A DNA stretch of 64,000 bases from Silurus meridionalis. Its lineage: Eukaryota > Chordata > Actinopteri > Siluriformes > Siluridae. Shown here piece by piece: positions 49,647-60,734 of this stretch; within the stretch, counting starts at the first letter, position 1; the number at the start of each line of letters is the position of its first letter. The notes beneath the pieces are model-generated. The model saw only the letters and a program-made list of their open reading frames with translations, searched no databases and was not told the DNA's origin. Made by a program: the position numbers and the translations under genes. The stretch spans positions 15,347,463 to 15,411,462 of the forward strand of contig NC_060887.1 in NCBI RefSeq assembly GCF_014805685.1, read 5' to 3'.

Positions 49647-51379
49647 TTATTGTGTGGGCTTCTTCAGTTGTTCAAGTGCCTCTATTATTTTATTATGTTT
49701 CTTTTTTTTTGCTTCTTCAATCAGGCCGTCCAGATCCTGAACTGTACACAGAGCATCAGTGTTTAAGGCGATCTTCTGCAGGAAGTTCAAACACATAAGA
49801 CATTTATTCACCTGTGTGGTTATTTTTTTTTCTTGTGTAGATATTTCTTCTTGTAGTTGGTTTATACGTCTTTCATGCTCTTCAGTCTCTGACACATAGT
49901 CCTTTTTTTGCTCTTCATTAGTCTTCTTGACCTTCCTTGTTTTCCTCACATAGATCTTCCCCTCTTTAACATGTTTAGTATAGTCACACTTTCCAGGACA
50001 CACTGTGCATTTATTATTTGACATGACAGTACACCATGAAAGATTTCTGACCCACCAGCATCCTGGATAATGACAATTAAACTTACACACACTGCAGCAA
50101 GTAGCCTCTTTGCTGGATCTTGATGATGGGTCAATTGGCACCTTTTCTGTGTACTCCTCATCAACTTCATAAGTAAACGTAATATTTTTCTCTTTCTCTT
50201 TATGGTGCTGCAGAGCTTCAATGGCCTGATCAAGCATTTCCTTGTGCTGTACTGCATGGACTTCTTTCCTTATGCTGGTGATGTTTTCTAATAGTTGCTT
50301 GCGATATATCAGCACACTTTGAGTATTCTGTATACTTACTGGTTTGCTCCCTTTCACAAAATGCCAGAAGTCCTCTATGCTTGTTTTAAACAGGTCCCAT
50401 GCTGCCTGGTAACCTTGGAATAGTTGTTCCATTTGCTCTTCACTGTTGCATTTGACATAAAAGTTTTCACAGTGACAGTTGTCGAATCTGAAATGTACAG
50501 GCTCCTTATTATCAGTCTGAGCACATGGGATTTTGGCATCTTTAATGGCTTTAATGGAGTTTGGAGATGCTGTTGGTGCATGTGTGATAAACACAACAAA
50601 GTTATTCTTCACATCATTGCTAAATAGTGAGAGAATTGAATTAAAAATGCAGCGTTGTCTTTCAGTGAGTCGAACAGTGCTCGATGACATCACAAGGCAC
50701 ACTGCATCAATTTCGCGATGCCAATCATTACATCCAAATAACTCAAGTAATCCTTCAGCAATTTTTAAATCCTCCTTTTTGCCTTCTGTTTTGTCAAATC
50801 CAGGAGTGTCAATGATGGTCAGAGAGAATGAGCTGCTCTCAGTAAAGATGTCATACGCTGTTACCTTAACTGTCTGTGAATCAGCTTGTTTTTCCTCTGT
50901 CTCAATGATTTCAAACCAGATTCGATCTTCACTTTCAACACCCAGCATGTAGTTCAACAAGGCATTGATGATAGTCGACTTCCCCACTCCTGTTTCTCCC
51001 AACATTATTATGGTTTTATGAGGTTTGCTCTCATCTTTATCTCCAAATGCCACTCTCTTTAGTCTTTCACCATCAAGAAGAGTCCATGGGTTTAGAAAAT
51101 ATCTTGTTAGGAATCCATTTATTGAGCGACTCTTTTTTTTATATCTAAAATGCTCGTCCTGCACCGAGGAGCTCCTAAAAATATGTCCACATATAGTGAA
51201 TTAATTTAAAGTTAATTTTTAATGAGTTTATTTATTATAGTGTTGTTTTAATCTTACTTTTAAGACATTTTGTATGCTTGTCTGATATTTATACATTAAA
51301 ACTCAATTAACGCTATAATATGGGCAAAATAGTCCCATGAAATGAATCCTTACCCATGAGAGGAATTATCGTTTTCCAT
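49647..51379 (-). CDS. AIG1/septin-like GTPase with Cys-rich C-terminal module
   Basis: Two coding exons give 517 residues: 51379-51354 (ATG, 26 nt, donor gtaagg) and 51174-49647 (acceptor atatttttag). The phases join to give an N-terminus reading MENDNSSHGSSSVQDEHF. A G domain occupies roughly residues 50-270: P-loop GETGVGKST at 68-76 and switch DTPGF at 131-135. The guanine-specificity motif is weak (THAP at about 206). A helical region with coiled-coil character follows. Then comes a cluster of twelve or more Cys/His at 368-405 (CCSVC, NCHYPGCWW, CTVCPGKC), which could bind zinc, and a second coiled coil at about 439-464. No signal peptide or membrane segment is seen. The family is abundant in fish and related to GIMAP/AIG1 immune GTPases. 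The cell role is unknown. Confidence 0.88.
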
Positions 51380-51699
51380 AACAGTTGCACCAGTGTCTAA
51401 ATGTCACACTGTTGCTCAAAAAGCTACTTTTACTTAAAGGTAAGTGAACAATTTTGAGATGATCAGGCTTAGACTTTAGGACACATGTATTGAACACAGG
51501 GGTAAAGAAAAGTGAATTATTTAACTGTAATGGGCAACAGCTAGATTTCACCCAGACAAGCCTTTAAGGTTGCTTGGGAGAATTTAGTAGACACTTTAGA
51601 ACTTCTATATATTATGTAAGGCCTCAGGGACAGTAAGTTACAGAGGTAGCTTCAAGAACCAACCAGATTGGCTACAGATGCAATTCATGACTCCATCAA
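51380..51699. other. Presumed 5' flank of GTPase gene
   Basis: Upstream, in gene sense, of the start codon. No clear TATA box or further exon could be defined. The short minus frame at 51366-51551 has no recognisable domain. Confidence 0.4.
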
Positions 51700-54650
51700 A
51701 GACATAATATATATATATACACAAAGGTATGTGGCGTAGCCCAACCAGCTGCCGCACAAATTTCCTGAACAGACACTACAGGGCCCATGATGTTGCCATC
51801 CCCATAGTAGAGTGGGGCCTTAGACCCTCAGGCACATGAGGACCTCAGAAATCATATGCTAGAGATATAGACTCAACAATCCTGTGGGACAGCCACTGTC
51901 TTGACAACGGCTTCCCCTTGTGAGGAGCAGCCCAAGACACAAACAGCTGGTCATTCTCCCTGAAGCCAGCTGTTCCCTTGAGATATGTATGGAGAGCCCA
52001 CACCGGACACAAGAATTCAACCTCTCCTCCTCCCTAGAAGCGAATGGAGGAGGGTCTAAAGCTAAAAGCTCTGCAATGGGACATCTATAAGAAGAATCCA
52101 TTACTTTAGGTACAAACGGCGGGTTAGGGAGAAAGGAAACTTTCAAAAGCCCTGGGGCAAACTGTAAACAGGATGGAATGACAGACAGGGCTTGCAGTTC
52201 ACTCATGTGCTTAGCTGTCACCAGAGCCACAAGCAGCACCATCTTAAGAGAGGCTCAAAAGGGTGTTAAGAAAGGTCCTCCAAGACCATTGACAGATCCC
52301 ACAGTGGAACCATCTGCCTAGACACCAGCCTCTTATGGCGTGCTCCTTTTATAAAACAACTTATTAAAGGGTGCCGACCTGCAGGTTTGTTGCCAAACCC
52401 AACATGACATGCAGAAATAGCTGCTAAATATACCATTTGCTGGACAAAGGAAAAACTTTCTCTACTTTGAAAGAAGTATAGAACAATAAATGGCGAGTCT
52501 TTGAAGGGTGGTGTGGCCATATTCACACTGTCTCTATCGCCACACCACTCTTCAAGGACTAGCCATTTATTGTTATAAAGTGTACAAGTAGATGAGGCTC
52601 TGGCACTCTAAATAGTGTGTATAACTGATGGTGGTAAACCTGCCACACTCAAGTTCCACCTTTAATGGGCCAGGCCCAGAGAGCTATCCTGTCTGGGTGG
52701 GGATGAAAATGTTTCAGCGCTAGAAACATTGCCAACAGCTTCAAGTAGTTGGAGGCCAAACACCATTCAAAGCTCTGCCCATTAGGGTCGCTCCCCTGCC
52801 CACTAAGGAACGCGTCCATTGTCATAGTAACTCTCGATGACACCACCCCCAAGGGAATCTCTGACCGAAAAGTCGAGGGGTTTTCCCATTGGTGGAGCGT
52901 TATAACGCACACATTCGTTACTCTGACCGGTCAACTGAGATGTCGCAGGGGACACAACCGCAGACGCTAAACCCTATGCTGAAAATCTCTCATCATGAGA
53001 AGTCCCAAATGTACTACAAAAATTACCAAGGTCATTAAACCAAGCATCCGTAAGCACACTCTGAACAGGACCATAGTCCCAGTCCAAAAACAGGAGAGAC
53101 ACTGTATGAAAGATGCAATTTTCCTCTCTGTTAGCGTGACTCGTTAGGAGAGGGAATCTATACTGAGCCCTAGATATTCTGCACACTGCGAATGACCGAC
53201 AGAGCACTTTGTGTGTCAACATTTTGAACAAGTATTTCCTTAGGTGCTTGTTTAACACACGTAGGTCTCAGATAGGACAAATAGATGTGCTCCCTCTCTT
53301 CAGGACCACAAAGTCCTGAGAGTAAAAGCCCTGATAGCTTTCCTCTTCTGGCACAACTCTGATCGCCCTTTTGCTCAAAAGAAAGTCGATCTCGGCTGTT
53401 AGGACACAAGTCAACTCTCTCTTGGCCACCGAGACTAACACACCATTGAACCTGAATGGTTTCATGGTGAATTGAAGCCTGTACCCCCGTGAAATTGTGC
53501 CTAACACCCACGGTTGGGCAGCGCATGCGCACCAGTTCAGAAGGTGCGCAAAAAGAGCACCCCTGTATACTTTTGGTCCTCTGAACAATTTTCCTACTCT
53601 CTCGAACTCGAGGAGAACTGAAGGAGCAAGCCCTTATGGAACTCAGAACCTGGTTGTGTTCCCTCTTCCTTCTCTTTGAAGGTGGAGAGAGGATGATAGG
53701 GGAACATTGTTCTTTCGATACTCGGGGTGGGGCAGATGGTTTATAGCTGCCATGGCCACAAACGAATGCTTTCCCTATGGTTCCGAGCCGTCCGATCTCG
53801 GACACTGGCCAGCATGATGTCTGCTGAGAGTCGGTCTCACACTTCTCGCACCCACCGGTCTTCCTCTCGCAGCTGTGGCTGCAGCAAAGCCCTGTCGTGC
53901 TGGCTGAAATAAGTGGTTTCGGTGTCAGCTTGCGAGGTAAACAGAGGTTGAAAGCTTCGTCCTCTTGTTTCCTTAGAGTGCTGGTTTCTCTCATTTTCTC
54001 AAGAGCTGGACCAAACAGACCTTTAGCTGGGTCGTAAGCAGCGTCTATCACCTCCACTTTCTGTGTGTCGCCCAAGCCTGACAGGTTCAACCATAATGCT
54101 CACTCACCTGACACAGCTAAGCCCATCACATGGGCGCGCCTTGTGAAGAGTGCACTGTTGGGCTGGGAAGGGACCACTGTTGTCCTCATCCTTGTCCTCG
54201 ATATCCAAGTTAGTTAGCCCTTCAAAGGCTTCGCCTTGACGCGTAAAGCCTTCAGTTAGCTTGATGCCACTAATTCCTACCACGTTATTTAATACCCGAT
54301 TGGTCGAAAAAGCAATAGCACGCCTTGACGCGGACACTATATCGGGTTTCATGATGTCGCTCAGCACGATCCTGTATGAATGGTCTGGCGTTCGGTGGTG
54401 GAATCCAATGATGGCCCGCACGATAAACAGTTAAACAAAACCCAGCACAAATCTCGATGTGCTGAGAGAGCTTGATGTAGTCCCTCACGGGAAAAAAGAG
54501 CGAATGGTAATGTAAGGGGTCGACCTCAGTAGTGTTTCAGTTCATCCCAGTTCTTAGTGTTATGCTGGAGCGTAAATTATATTGTAAATTGTTGACCTGA
54601 GTAGTAAAGGTGTGGCGGAGCCTGATCTCAGGTCGACCTGTCTGTCAAGA
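51700..54650 (-). mobile_element. DIRS-like tyrosine-recombinase retrotransposon relic
   Basis: On the minus strand the parts of a DIRS element follow in order: gag-like frames at 54488-53600; reverse transcriptase start at about 53400-53220 (GFYSQDFVVLKRG, then a LDLRVLNKHL-type block); RNase H-like block at about 52830-52700 (MDAFLSGQGS, SNYLKLLAMFLALKHF); tyrosine recombinase blocks at 52526-51740 (VYLAAISACHVGF, VALVTAKHMSELQALS, and a SVQEICAAAGWATPHTF-like stretch near 51740). Frames change several times and stops are frequent; much of the RT core (the catalytic YxDD region) is missing. The element is dead. Termini were not resolved. Confidence 0.85.
52482..52574. repeat. 36-bp inverted repeat (hairpin) inside DIRS relic
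   Basis: Arms at 52482-52517 and 52539-52574 are complementary at 33 of 36 positions, starting aacaataaatggc and ending gtggtgtggc, with a 21-bp loop. It falls within the recombinase-coding portion of the retrotransposon. Confidence 0.92.
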
Positions 54651-55036
54651 CAAACATGGTGTCATTGGAGCTTCCGTAATTGGTCACGCCCAAAGCAATT
54701 CTCATAGTGAATTACAAAGCAAAGTTAGAAAAAGAACTAGAGTATTGCACATTCATGAAAACGCTAAATAATTCATAGCGCTAGCATTTGCCGCTAACCA
54801 GGAAGTGACACTTACATAGACATCTGTCTTAACCAAATGGGTCTAACAAATATAAAATATTTAATTAAATTTTTCCATTTATTTTAGTTTATTTACATCT
54901 ATATAATTTGTGCAAATGTAATAGAAAAAAATAAAAGTTTGATTGAATAAATTAAATTTCTTCTAAAATAAAATATTGTTTTATGTATTTAACCACGCAG
55001 GTATTTTATTTTAGATGGTTTAAAAATTGTTAACAG

Positions 55037-55038
<2 letters not shown>
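54651..55038. other. Intergenic sequence, nothing recognised
   Basis: AT-rich sequence between the DIRS relic and a TA array. Confidence 0.45.

Positions 55039-55104
<66 letters not shown>
55039..55104 (+). repeat. (TA)n microsatellite
   Basis: About 33 TA units. Unlike other TA arrays in the window it has no transposon at its edge. Confidence 0.97.
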
Positions 55105-55109
<5 letters not shown>

Positions 55110-57586
55110 CATTCTAGTTCCTCTTTGCATTTATACAGAGGAGAATACAGACATGCCTTACCCTCTACAGATGTATCGTGTTGCTGCTGTCTGGTATCCA
55201 GAAAATATTTTAGTTTCTTTTTCAATATCTAGGGGAAAACACATTAATTTCCAAGGCATAACAAATGAAAAGAACATACAATAAATCACCAACAGCAATT
55301 AATAAATCTTAATTCAACAACTGATGAATATGTACTGATCTATACCAAAAAGTTGAACAATAAACATTGATGGCATTACTGATGTCTTTATCCACATCAT
55401 CTCAAAATCGTTCCTTGAGCAAATACAGGATCAATAATTAGAGAGAATTAGAGAAGGAACTGAGAATTTATCTTTATATATTTGGAGAGTGTTGAATAAT
55501 GACGTATATTTATGCAAACATTGTTAAATCAGAATCTAAATAATAATTTGGAACAACTCTATTAATTTGTGAGTCACAATTTTGTTGTATATTCTTATAT
55601 ATTATTTTTGTCTATAAAAACTTAAATATTATGCCAAAACAGCAAATTAAAAGTATCATCGTAAATATCCTGTAAATCATCATGTAAATCCTAAATAAAT
55701 TTGATAAAGAAAAGCAAAATATAACATTGTACTGCAGCATTGCATTTATTTAAAGCCAGATTAAAAAAAACCTCACCTACCTTATATATCTGTACAAAAA
55801 GAAAAGATTCAAGTTAAAAAGCTGCTTGTGTATATAGCAGCTTCCTAACTGTGGGCGTTACATAATTTACAGGAAATCAGAACAGTTCTCTGCTGCACAC
55901 TGGCAGAGAATTTCCAGAGTAGTGGTTTGTCATCCTCTGTAGGGACAACTCAATATACTTTTTCAGTTTCCAAAACCAATAATTTGTCATAATTTATCAG
56001 TAAACACCGAGAAACACATTAAAAACTATGAGCATTTATGTTACACCGTTGTAGCAGGAACAGAAAATCACATGCCACTAGACATGTCTTTGGAACACAG
56101 GGCCAAAGCGATACTTTAAATAGTTACTTTCAAATGAGTATGATTTCAACATGCAGGGCAGCAGGTAATTTTAACTTACATGCATCTGGCATTGCAATTT
56201 TTTTGCAAACTACACTTTTACAACAGCCACAAATCTTAACAAATAATTTATCTAAAGTTAACAAAGGTTTTTAAAGAACATAACATCAATGGCTACATAC
56301 AACACTGGCATTTAGGTGGCATTTAGGTCTCACAACTTTAAATGTGCCAGAATCAAGGACATTTAGGTTCTTCATCTCCGACCTTAACAGACCACTTGTT
56401 CATTGATTTCCCTTTTTGCACAGAGACAGTGTCATGCTGGAACAGATTTGGGTCTTTAGATTCCAATACAAGGAAACTGTTAAAGCAAAATTAATTCTAT
56501 ACTATTGTGCTTCAGACTTTCTGGCAAAGCATTAATCAACACAGTAAGATCTAATATGAAGTGTCATCTTTTCTTCAAATATGCTTTTTTCTTTCTCTTC
56601 TTTTATTTAAAAAGGCTACACTTTATACCATTATCCTTCTATGAAAACTGCAGTCCCCAAGACCACTAGGTTGCATTTGCAAAGATGAAGATCACAGCAA
56701 AAGCAGGCGACGATGCTGTGTGTTTAGACATGTTTTTAACCACAGCAGGCACATTCTCATGTGCATCTGTAAATTCACATCCTGCTGCTAGACACACTTC
56801 CTGTGTGCAGAGGTGCACAGAACAGCGATGTACAATGGTCTACTGCAGTTACCTAAGAATGACTAATAAAATTTGAATATCTTACTGCCACTTTGTAAAT
56901 TTGCCTCTATTAATAACTAAATATGAATAGACTAATACAGTTAGAATGTAGATAAGTATGGTAGATGCCATGTTCATGTTTTTATAATATTTTTCACACT
57001 GCAGCTGGTTAAGTTATACATCAGTGCAGGGATTCAGATGGATGCAATGGCATGCAAGCATTATTTTTGATAGATCTCATGCATATACTCAGCGTGTGAC
57101 ATATAAATAAATCAAAATGGACTCCAAAGCAGTTTAACTACTGGGAAAAGCTATTTTTCTAGCATTTCCAAATGTATTTTCAATTTTAGAAAACAAGTAA
57201 AGAAATTAGCAGATCTGATATCAATACATTCTGTGTGTGTTTTTAAAATGTTCCTGTTGGTTTGTTATATATTTTTCCTAATGTGGACAGTAAGGATGAA
57301 GTTTACAATTTTTTTTTTTTTATTTACAATTAGCAATTGACTTGCAGGTTTCTTAACATTTTACAGTCTACACAAACATACTTTGTATTTTACACTCCAC
57401 TTTATTAGGAACATTTCATTTATGCAGTTCTCTAGCCAATCATGTGGCAAAATACATACAATCATGCAGATTCAGGTCAAGAATATCCCTTAATGTTCAT
57501 GTAAGAGCTGTGGTGTAAAGATGGAGTTACTAGTGTACATGCAGAGTACGCAAACTTTAAATAGAAACAGGTCTATATAGAAACAG

Positions 57587-57589
<3 letters not shown>
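55105..57589. other. AT-rich intergenic sequence
   Basis: No gene was recognised; frames at 56038-56274 and 56685-56876 have no known domain. A short inverted Tc1-family fragment at 56413-56535 is listed separately. A T-rich run lies at about 57309-57321. Confidence 0.45.
56413..56535 (-). mobile_element. Short Tc1-family fragment, inverted
   Basis: The block tcatgctggaacagatttgg, followed by tctttagattccaatacaagg and tgcttcagactttctggcaa, is the inverse of blocks in the Tc1-like copies at 17328, 35877 and 38405. Only about 120 bp is recognisable. Confidence 0.55.

Positions 57590-57657
<68 letters not shown>
57590..57657 (+). repeat. (TA)n microsatellite, left of Tigger-like element
   Basis: About 34 TA units running directly into the left end of the transposon at 57658. 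Confidence 0.97.
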
Positions 57658-57660
<3 letters not shown>

Positions 57661-58868
57661 TGGAACCCGGTTATCTCGCCCTCGGTTAACTCGACAACCC
57701 TATTAAGTCGACGTTTTTGAAGTGGAACCGCCAAATTCTCGCTTTTTCTTAGCATTTTTTATCGGTTATGTCGACTTTTTTTTATGTCACGGAACCCTAA
57801 TATCTCGAGCACAAGGGGGAAAAATTAGAAATTTTAACGTCAGTTATGTCGATCGGCACGGTGCAGCCGCAGAAGAACTCGCGAAAGTGGCGGAAAAATC
57901 AAACCTTACAGATACTACAGGTGTTTGTATTGTATACTGGTGAATCTCTGCTGTTAGTAAGTGCACATATGCCTTTTTTTGTAAAATGTTATGCGATGAA
58001 CGGGAGCGCGGCGCTCCCGGCTTCAACTCCTTACCGAGCGTGCGCGCGTCGCTCCTTACCGAGAGAGCCGTGCTCCTTACCGAGCGCGCGCGCTCTCTCG
58101 GTAAGGAGTTGAAGCCGGGAGCTTCAGAGAAAGCACCTGCCACGCCCCCTTCGGCCGTTCACGTTTGAGACTTTTCTGTCCCTCGTTTTTGGTTTCGGTT
58201 TTGGATCTTCCGGGTTTTTTTTCCGGCTTTGCGCCGTGCCGCCGGTCGCGGTATGAATTTCCCTATTTTTCCATTCACAAACTCTCTCTCTCGCTCGCTC
58301 GGCTTATCTCCCCCTCGGCATCGCAGACGTAAGTTTTTTCGGACACTTTGCTTTGTGTGTTTGTGCGGATTACTTCAGCCTGATGGTCATACGTTTTTAG
58401 AAACTTAGTTATCAGTTACTCGCTGTTTTTTTCTTTTTTTTCCACATGTGGACTAAATGTGAGACGGCACTGTGCAGCCGCTGTTTTTTTTTTTTTTTGA
58501 GCGATCTGTGTGTTTATAATGTTGGAGAATATAATAAAGGTTTGTATGGAGAATGGACGGTGGTTTGTATTGTATACTGGTAAATCTCTGCTGTTAGTTG
58601 GTGCACTTATGCCTTTTGTGTCCACAAACGTATGTACATTTTTATAGCATGCCTTCATCAAACAAATCGCAGCAACCGCTGTTGTGTAAAAAACCCTCCA
58701 AAAACACGTGCATGTACATTCTCATTTATTAACGCACATCATGTACATAAAGAAATTTCAAGCACGGTGATATATTGCCACCATATTGATTTTTGTTTAT
58801 CTCGATCATCGGCTACCTCGATGCTTTTTGGCGACCCCCTAGGACATCGACATAACCGGGTTCCACTG
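57658..58868. mobile_element. Tigger/pogo-like MITE inserted at TA
   Basis: The left end CAGTGGAACCCGGTTATCTC and the inverted right end CAGTGGAACCCGGTTATGTC are nearly identical terminal repeats, flanked by TA. Subterminal tcgac, tatgtcgac and atctcgag words recur. The 1.2-kb interior is CpG-rich at 57990-58340 and has no transposase motif, so it is non-autonomous. The pogo/Tigger assignment rests on the TIR style and TA target and is inference. A perfect internal hairpin is listed separately. Confidence 0.85.
58013..58122. repeat. Perfect 26-bp inverted repeat with internal direct repeats
   Basis: Arms at 58013-58038 and 58097-58122 (starting gctcccggcttcaactcc) are exactly complementary. 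The 58-bp loop holds two more copies of ctccttaccgag separated by alternating gcgcgc stretches, so each could also pair with the right arm. The whole is GC-rich in an AT-rich neighbourhood. Confidence 0.95.
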
Positions 58869-58882
58869 TATATATATATGTA

Positions 58883-60091
58883 CAGTGAGAAAAATAAGTA
58901 TTTGAACACCCTGCTATTTTGCAAGTTCTCCCATTTAGAAATCATGGAGGGGTCTGAAATTGTCATCGTAGGTGCATGCCCACTGTGAGAAACATAATCT
59001 AAAAAAAAAAATCCAGAAATCACAATATATAATTTTTAAACTATTCATTTGTATGATACAGCTGCAAATAAGTATTTGAAAACCTGTCTATCAGCTAGAA
59101 TTCTGACCCTCAAAGACCTGTTAGTCTGCCTTTAAAATGTCCACCTCCACTACATTTATTATCCTAAATTAGATGCACCTGTTTGAGGTCGTTAGCTGCA
59201 TAAAGACACCTGTCCACCCCATACAATTAGTAAGAATCCAACTACTAACATGCCCAAGACCAAAGAGCTGTCCAAAGACACTAGAGACAAAATTGTACAC
59301 CTCCACAAGGCTGGAAAGGGCTACGGGGAAATTGCCAAGCAGCTTGGTGAAAAAAGGTCCACTGTTGGAGCAATCATTAGAAAATGGAAGAGGCTAAACA
59401 AGGAAGGTGAGAAGGAAGGTGATAAATCAGCCCAGAACTACACGGGAGGAGCTGGTCAATGACCTAAAAAGAGCTGGGACCACCGTTTCCAAGGTTACTG
59501 TTGGTAATACACTAAGACGTCATGGTTTGAAATCATGCATGGCAGGGAAGGTTTCCCTGCTTAAACCAGCACATGTTCAGACAATGACCCGAAGCACACA
59601 GCCAGGATAACCAAGGAGTGGCTCTTTAAGAAGCATATCAAGGTTCTGGCGTGGCCTAGCCAGTCTCCAGACCTAAACCCAATAGAGAATCTTTGGAGGG
59701 AGCTCAAACTCTGTGTTTCTCAGCGACAGGCCAGAAACCTGACTGATCTAGAGAAGATCTGTGTGGAAGAGTGGGCCAAAATCCCTCCTGCAGTGTGTGC
59801 AAACTTGGTGAAAAACTACAGGAAACGTTTGACCTCTGTAATTGCAAACAAAGGCTACTGTACCAAATATTAACATTGACTTTCTCAGGTGTTCAAATAC
59901 TTATTTGCAGCTGTATCATACAAATAAATAGTTAAAAAATCATATATTGTGATTTCTGGATTTTTTTTTTTTTAGATTATGTCTCTCACAGTGGACATGC
60001 ACCTACGATGACAATTTCAGACCCCTTCATGATTTCTAAGTGGGAGAACTTGCAAAATAGCAGGGTGTTCAAATACTTATTTTCCTCCCTG
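58883..60091 (+). mobile_element. Tc1-like transposon with ~200-bp terminal inverted repeats
   Basis: Long inverted repeats (58883-59086 and 59886-60091) share nearly all positions, beginning CAGTGAGAAAAATAAG / CAGGGAGGAAAATAAG and including tttgaacaccctgctatttt. TA dinucleotides flank both ends. The interior carries an internally deleted transposase. It lies only 14 bp from the right end of the neighbouring Tigger-like MITE, in the same short TA tract. Confidence 0.93.
59250..59871 (+). pseudogene. Tc1-like (DD34E) transposase, internally deleted
   Basis: The ATG at 59250 starts a paired-type helix-turn-helix ([38 protein letters not shown]). After a frameshift at about 59437 a second DNA-binding part continues to about 59575. 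It then jumps to [14 protein letters not shown] and [14 protein letters not shown], ending near 59871. The second Asp and the Glu are 34 residues apart (DD34E). The segment with the first catalytic Asp is deleted, so the copy cannot be active itself. Confidence 0.9.
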
Positions 60092-60287
60092 TATATATAA
60101 AATATTAATTAGGCTTTATACACACAGCAAAGAAAGACTTAACTCAGCAATGTTATTTATTCAATGTTCTTAATTTGGCGGTGCGTTATTGAAAAACAAT
60201 TAAATTAAACAAACTTGCATGCTTATAGAATTTCTGAGTATTTACATTCAGAGAGTTTCACGTTCACATTCCATTCATTAACATTTA
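60092..60287. other. Intergenic sequence
   Basis: AT-rich, no feature recognised. Confidence 0.4.
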
Positions 60288-60548
60288 ACCGGCTCCATTG
60301 TTTTACAACTAAATGTATAACAACTCTACAGTTTCTGGATACACCATGGCAAAGTGTCAAAGTTCTTTTTTAATATTTTCTTTATATAATCTGAAATAAT
60401 ATCATAAGGACCATATTTTTCCTCCTCTTGTTATTGTAAAGCAGGCTTTATGTTGATCATTATTCTTTAACTATTTTTTTAATTACGAAATTATGAATCT
60501 TAAGAGATGTTTGTAATTTTTTACAAGTATAAGGAAATAATAGTGGCA
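60288..60548 (+). repeat. Inverted repeat copy B (partner at 45641-45927)
   Basis: Nearly all of this segment matches the reverse complement of 45641-45927, from tccattgttttacaacta to aataatagtggcac. It ends about 190 bp upstream of the first recognisable codons of the GTPase pseudogene. Confidence 0.85.
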
Positions 60549-60734
60549 CCTGGCAAAAGCTTGTTATAATCATTGCTATTGGTGCAACTCAAACTGTATC
60601 ATCGAATAAACCTCTAATATTATTGCAGGAATTGCACCTCAAAGGAAGAAGGTCTAAATGAAATCAGAAGAAACAGCAAATGATTATATATTTTAATGAA
60701 TGTGTAATTGTGTTTAAAATATTTTAAACACAAG

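Noticed and set aside
51162..51164. GTG as the start codon of the GTPase
   Set aside because: An upstream ATG exon at 51379-51354 with a good donor, and an acceptor at 51175, join in phase; GTG starts are rare in vertebrates.
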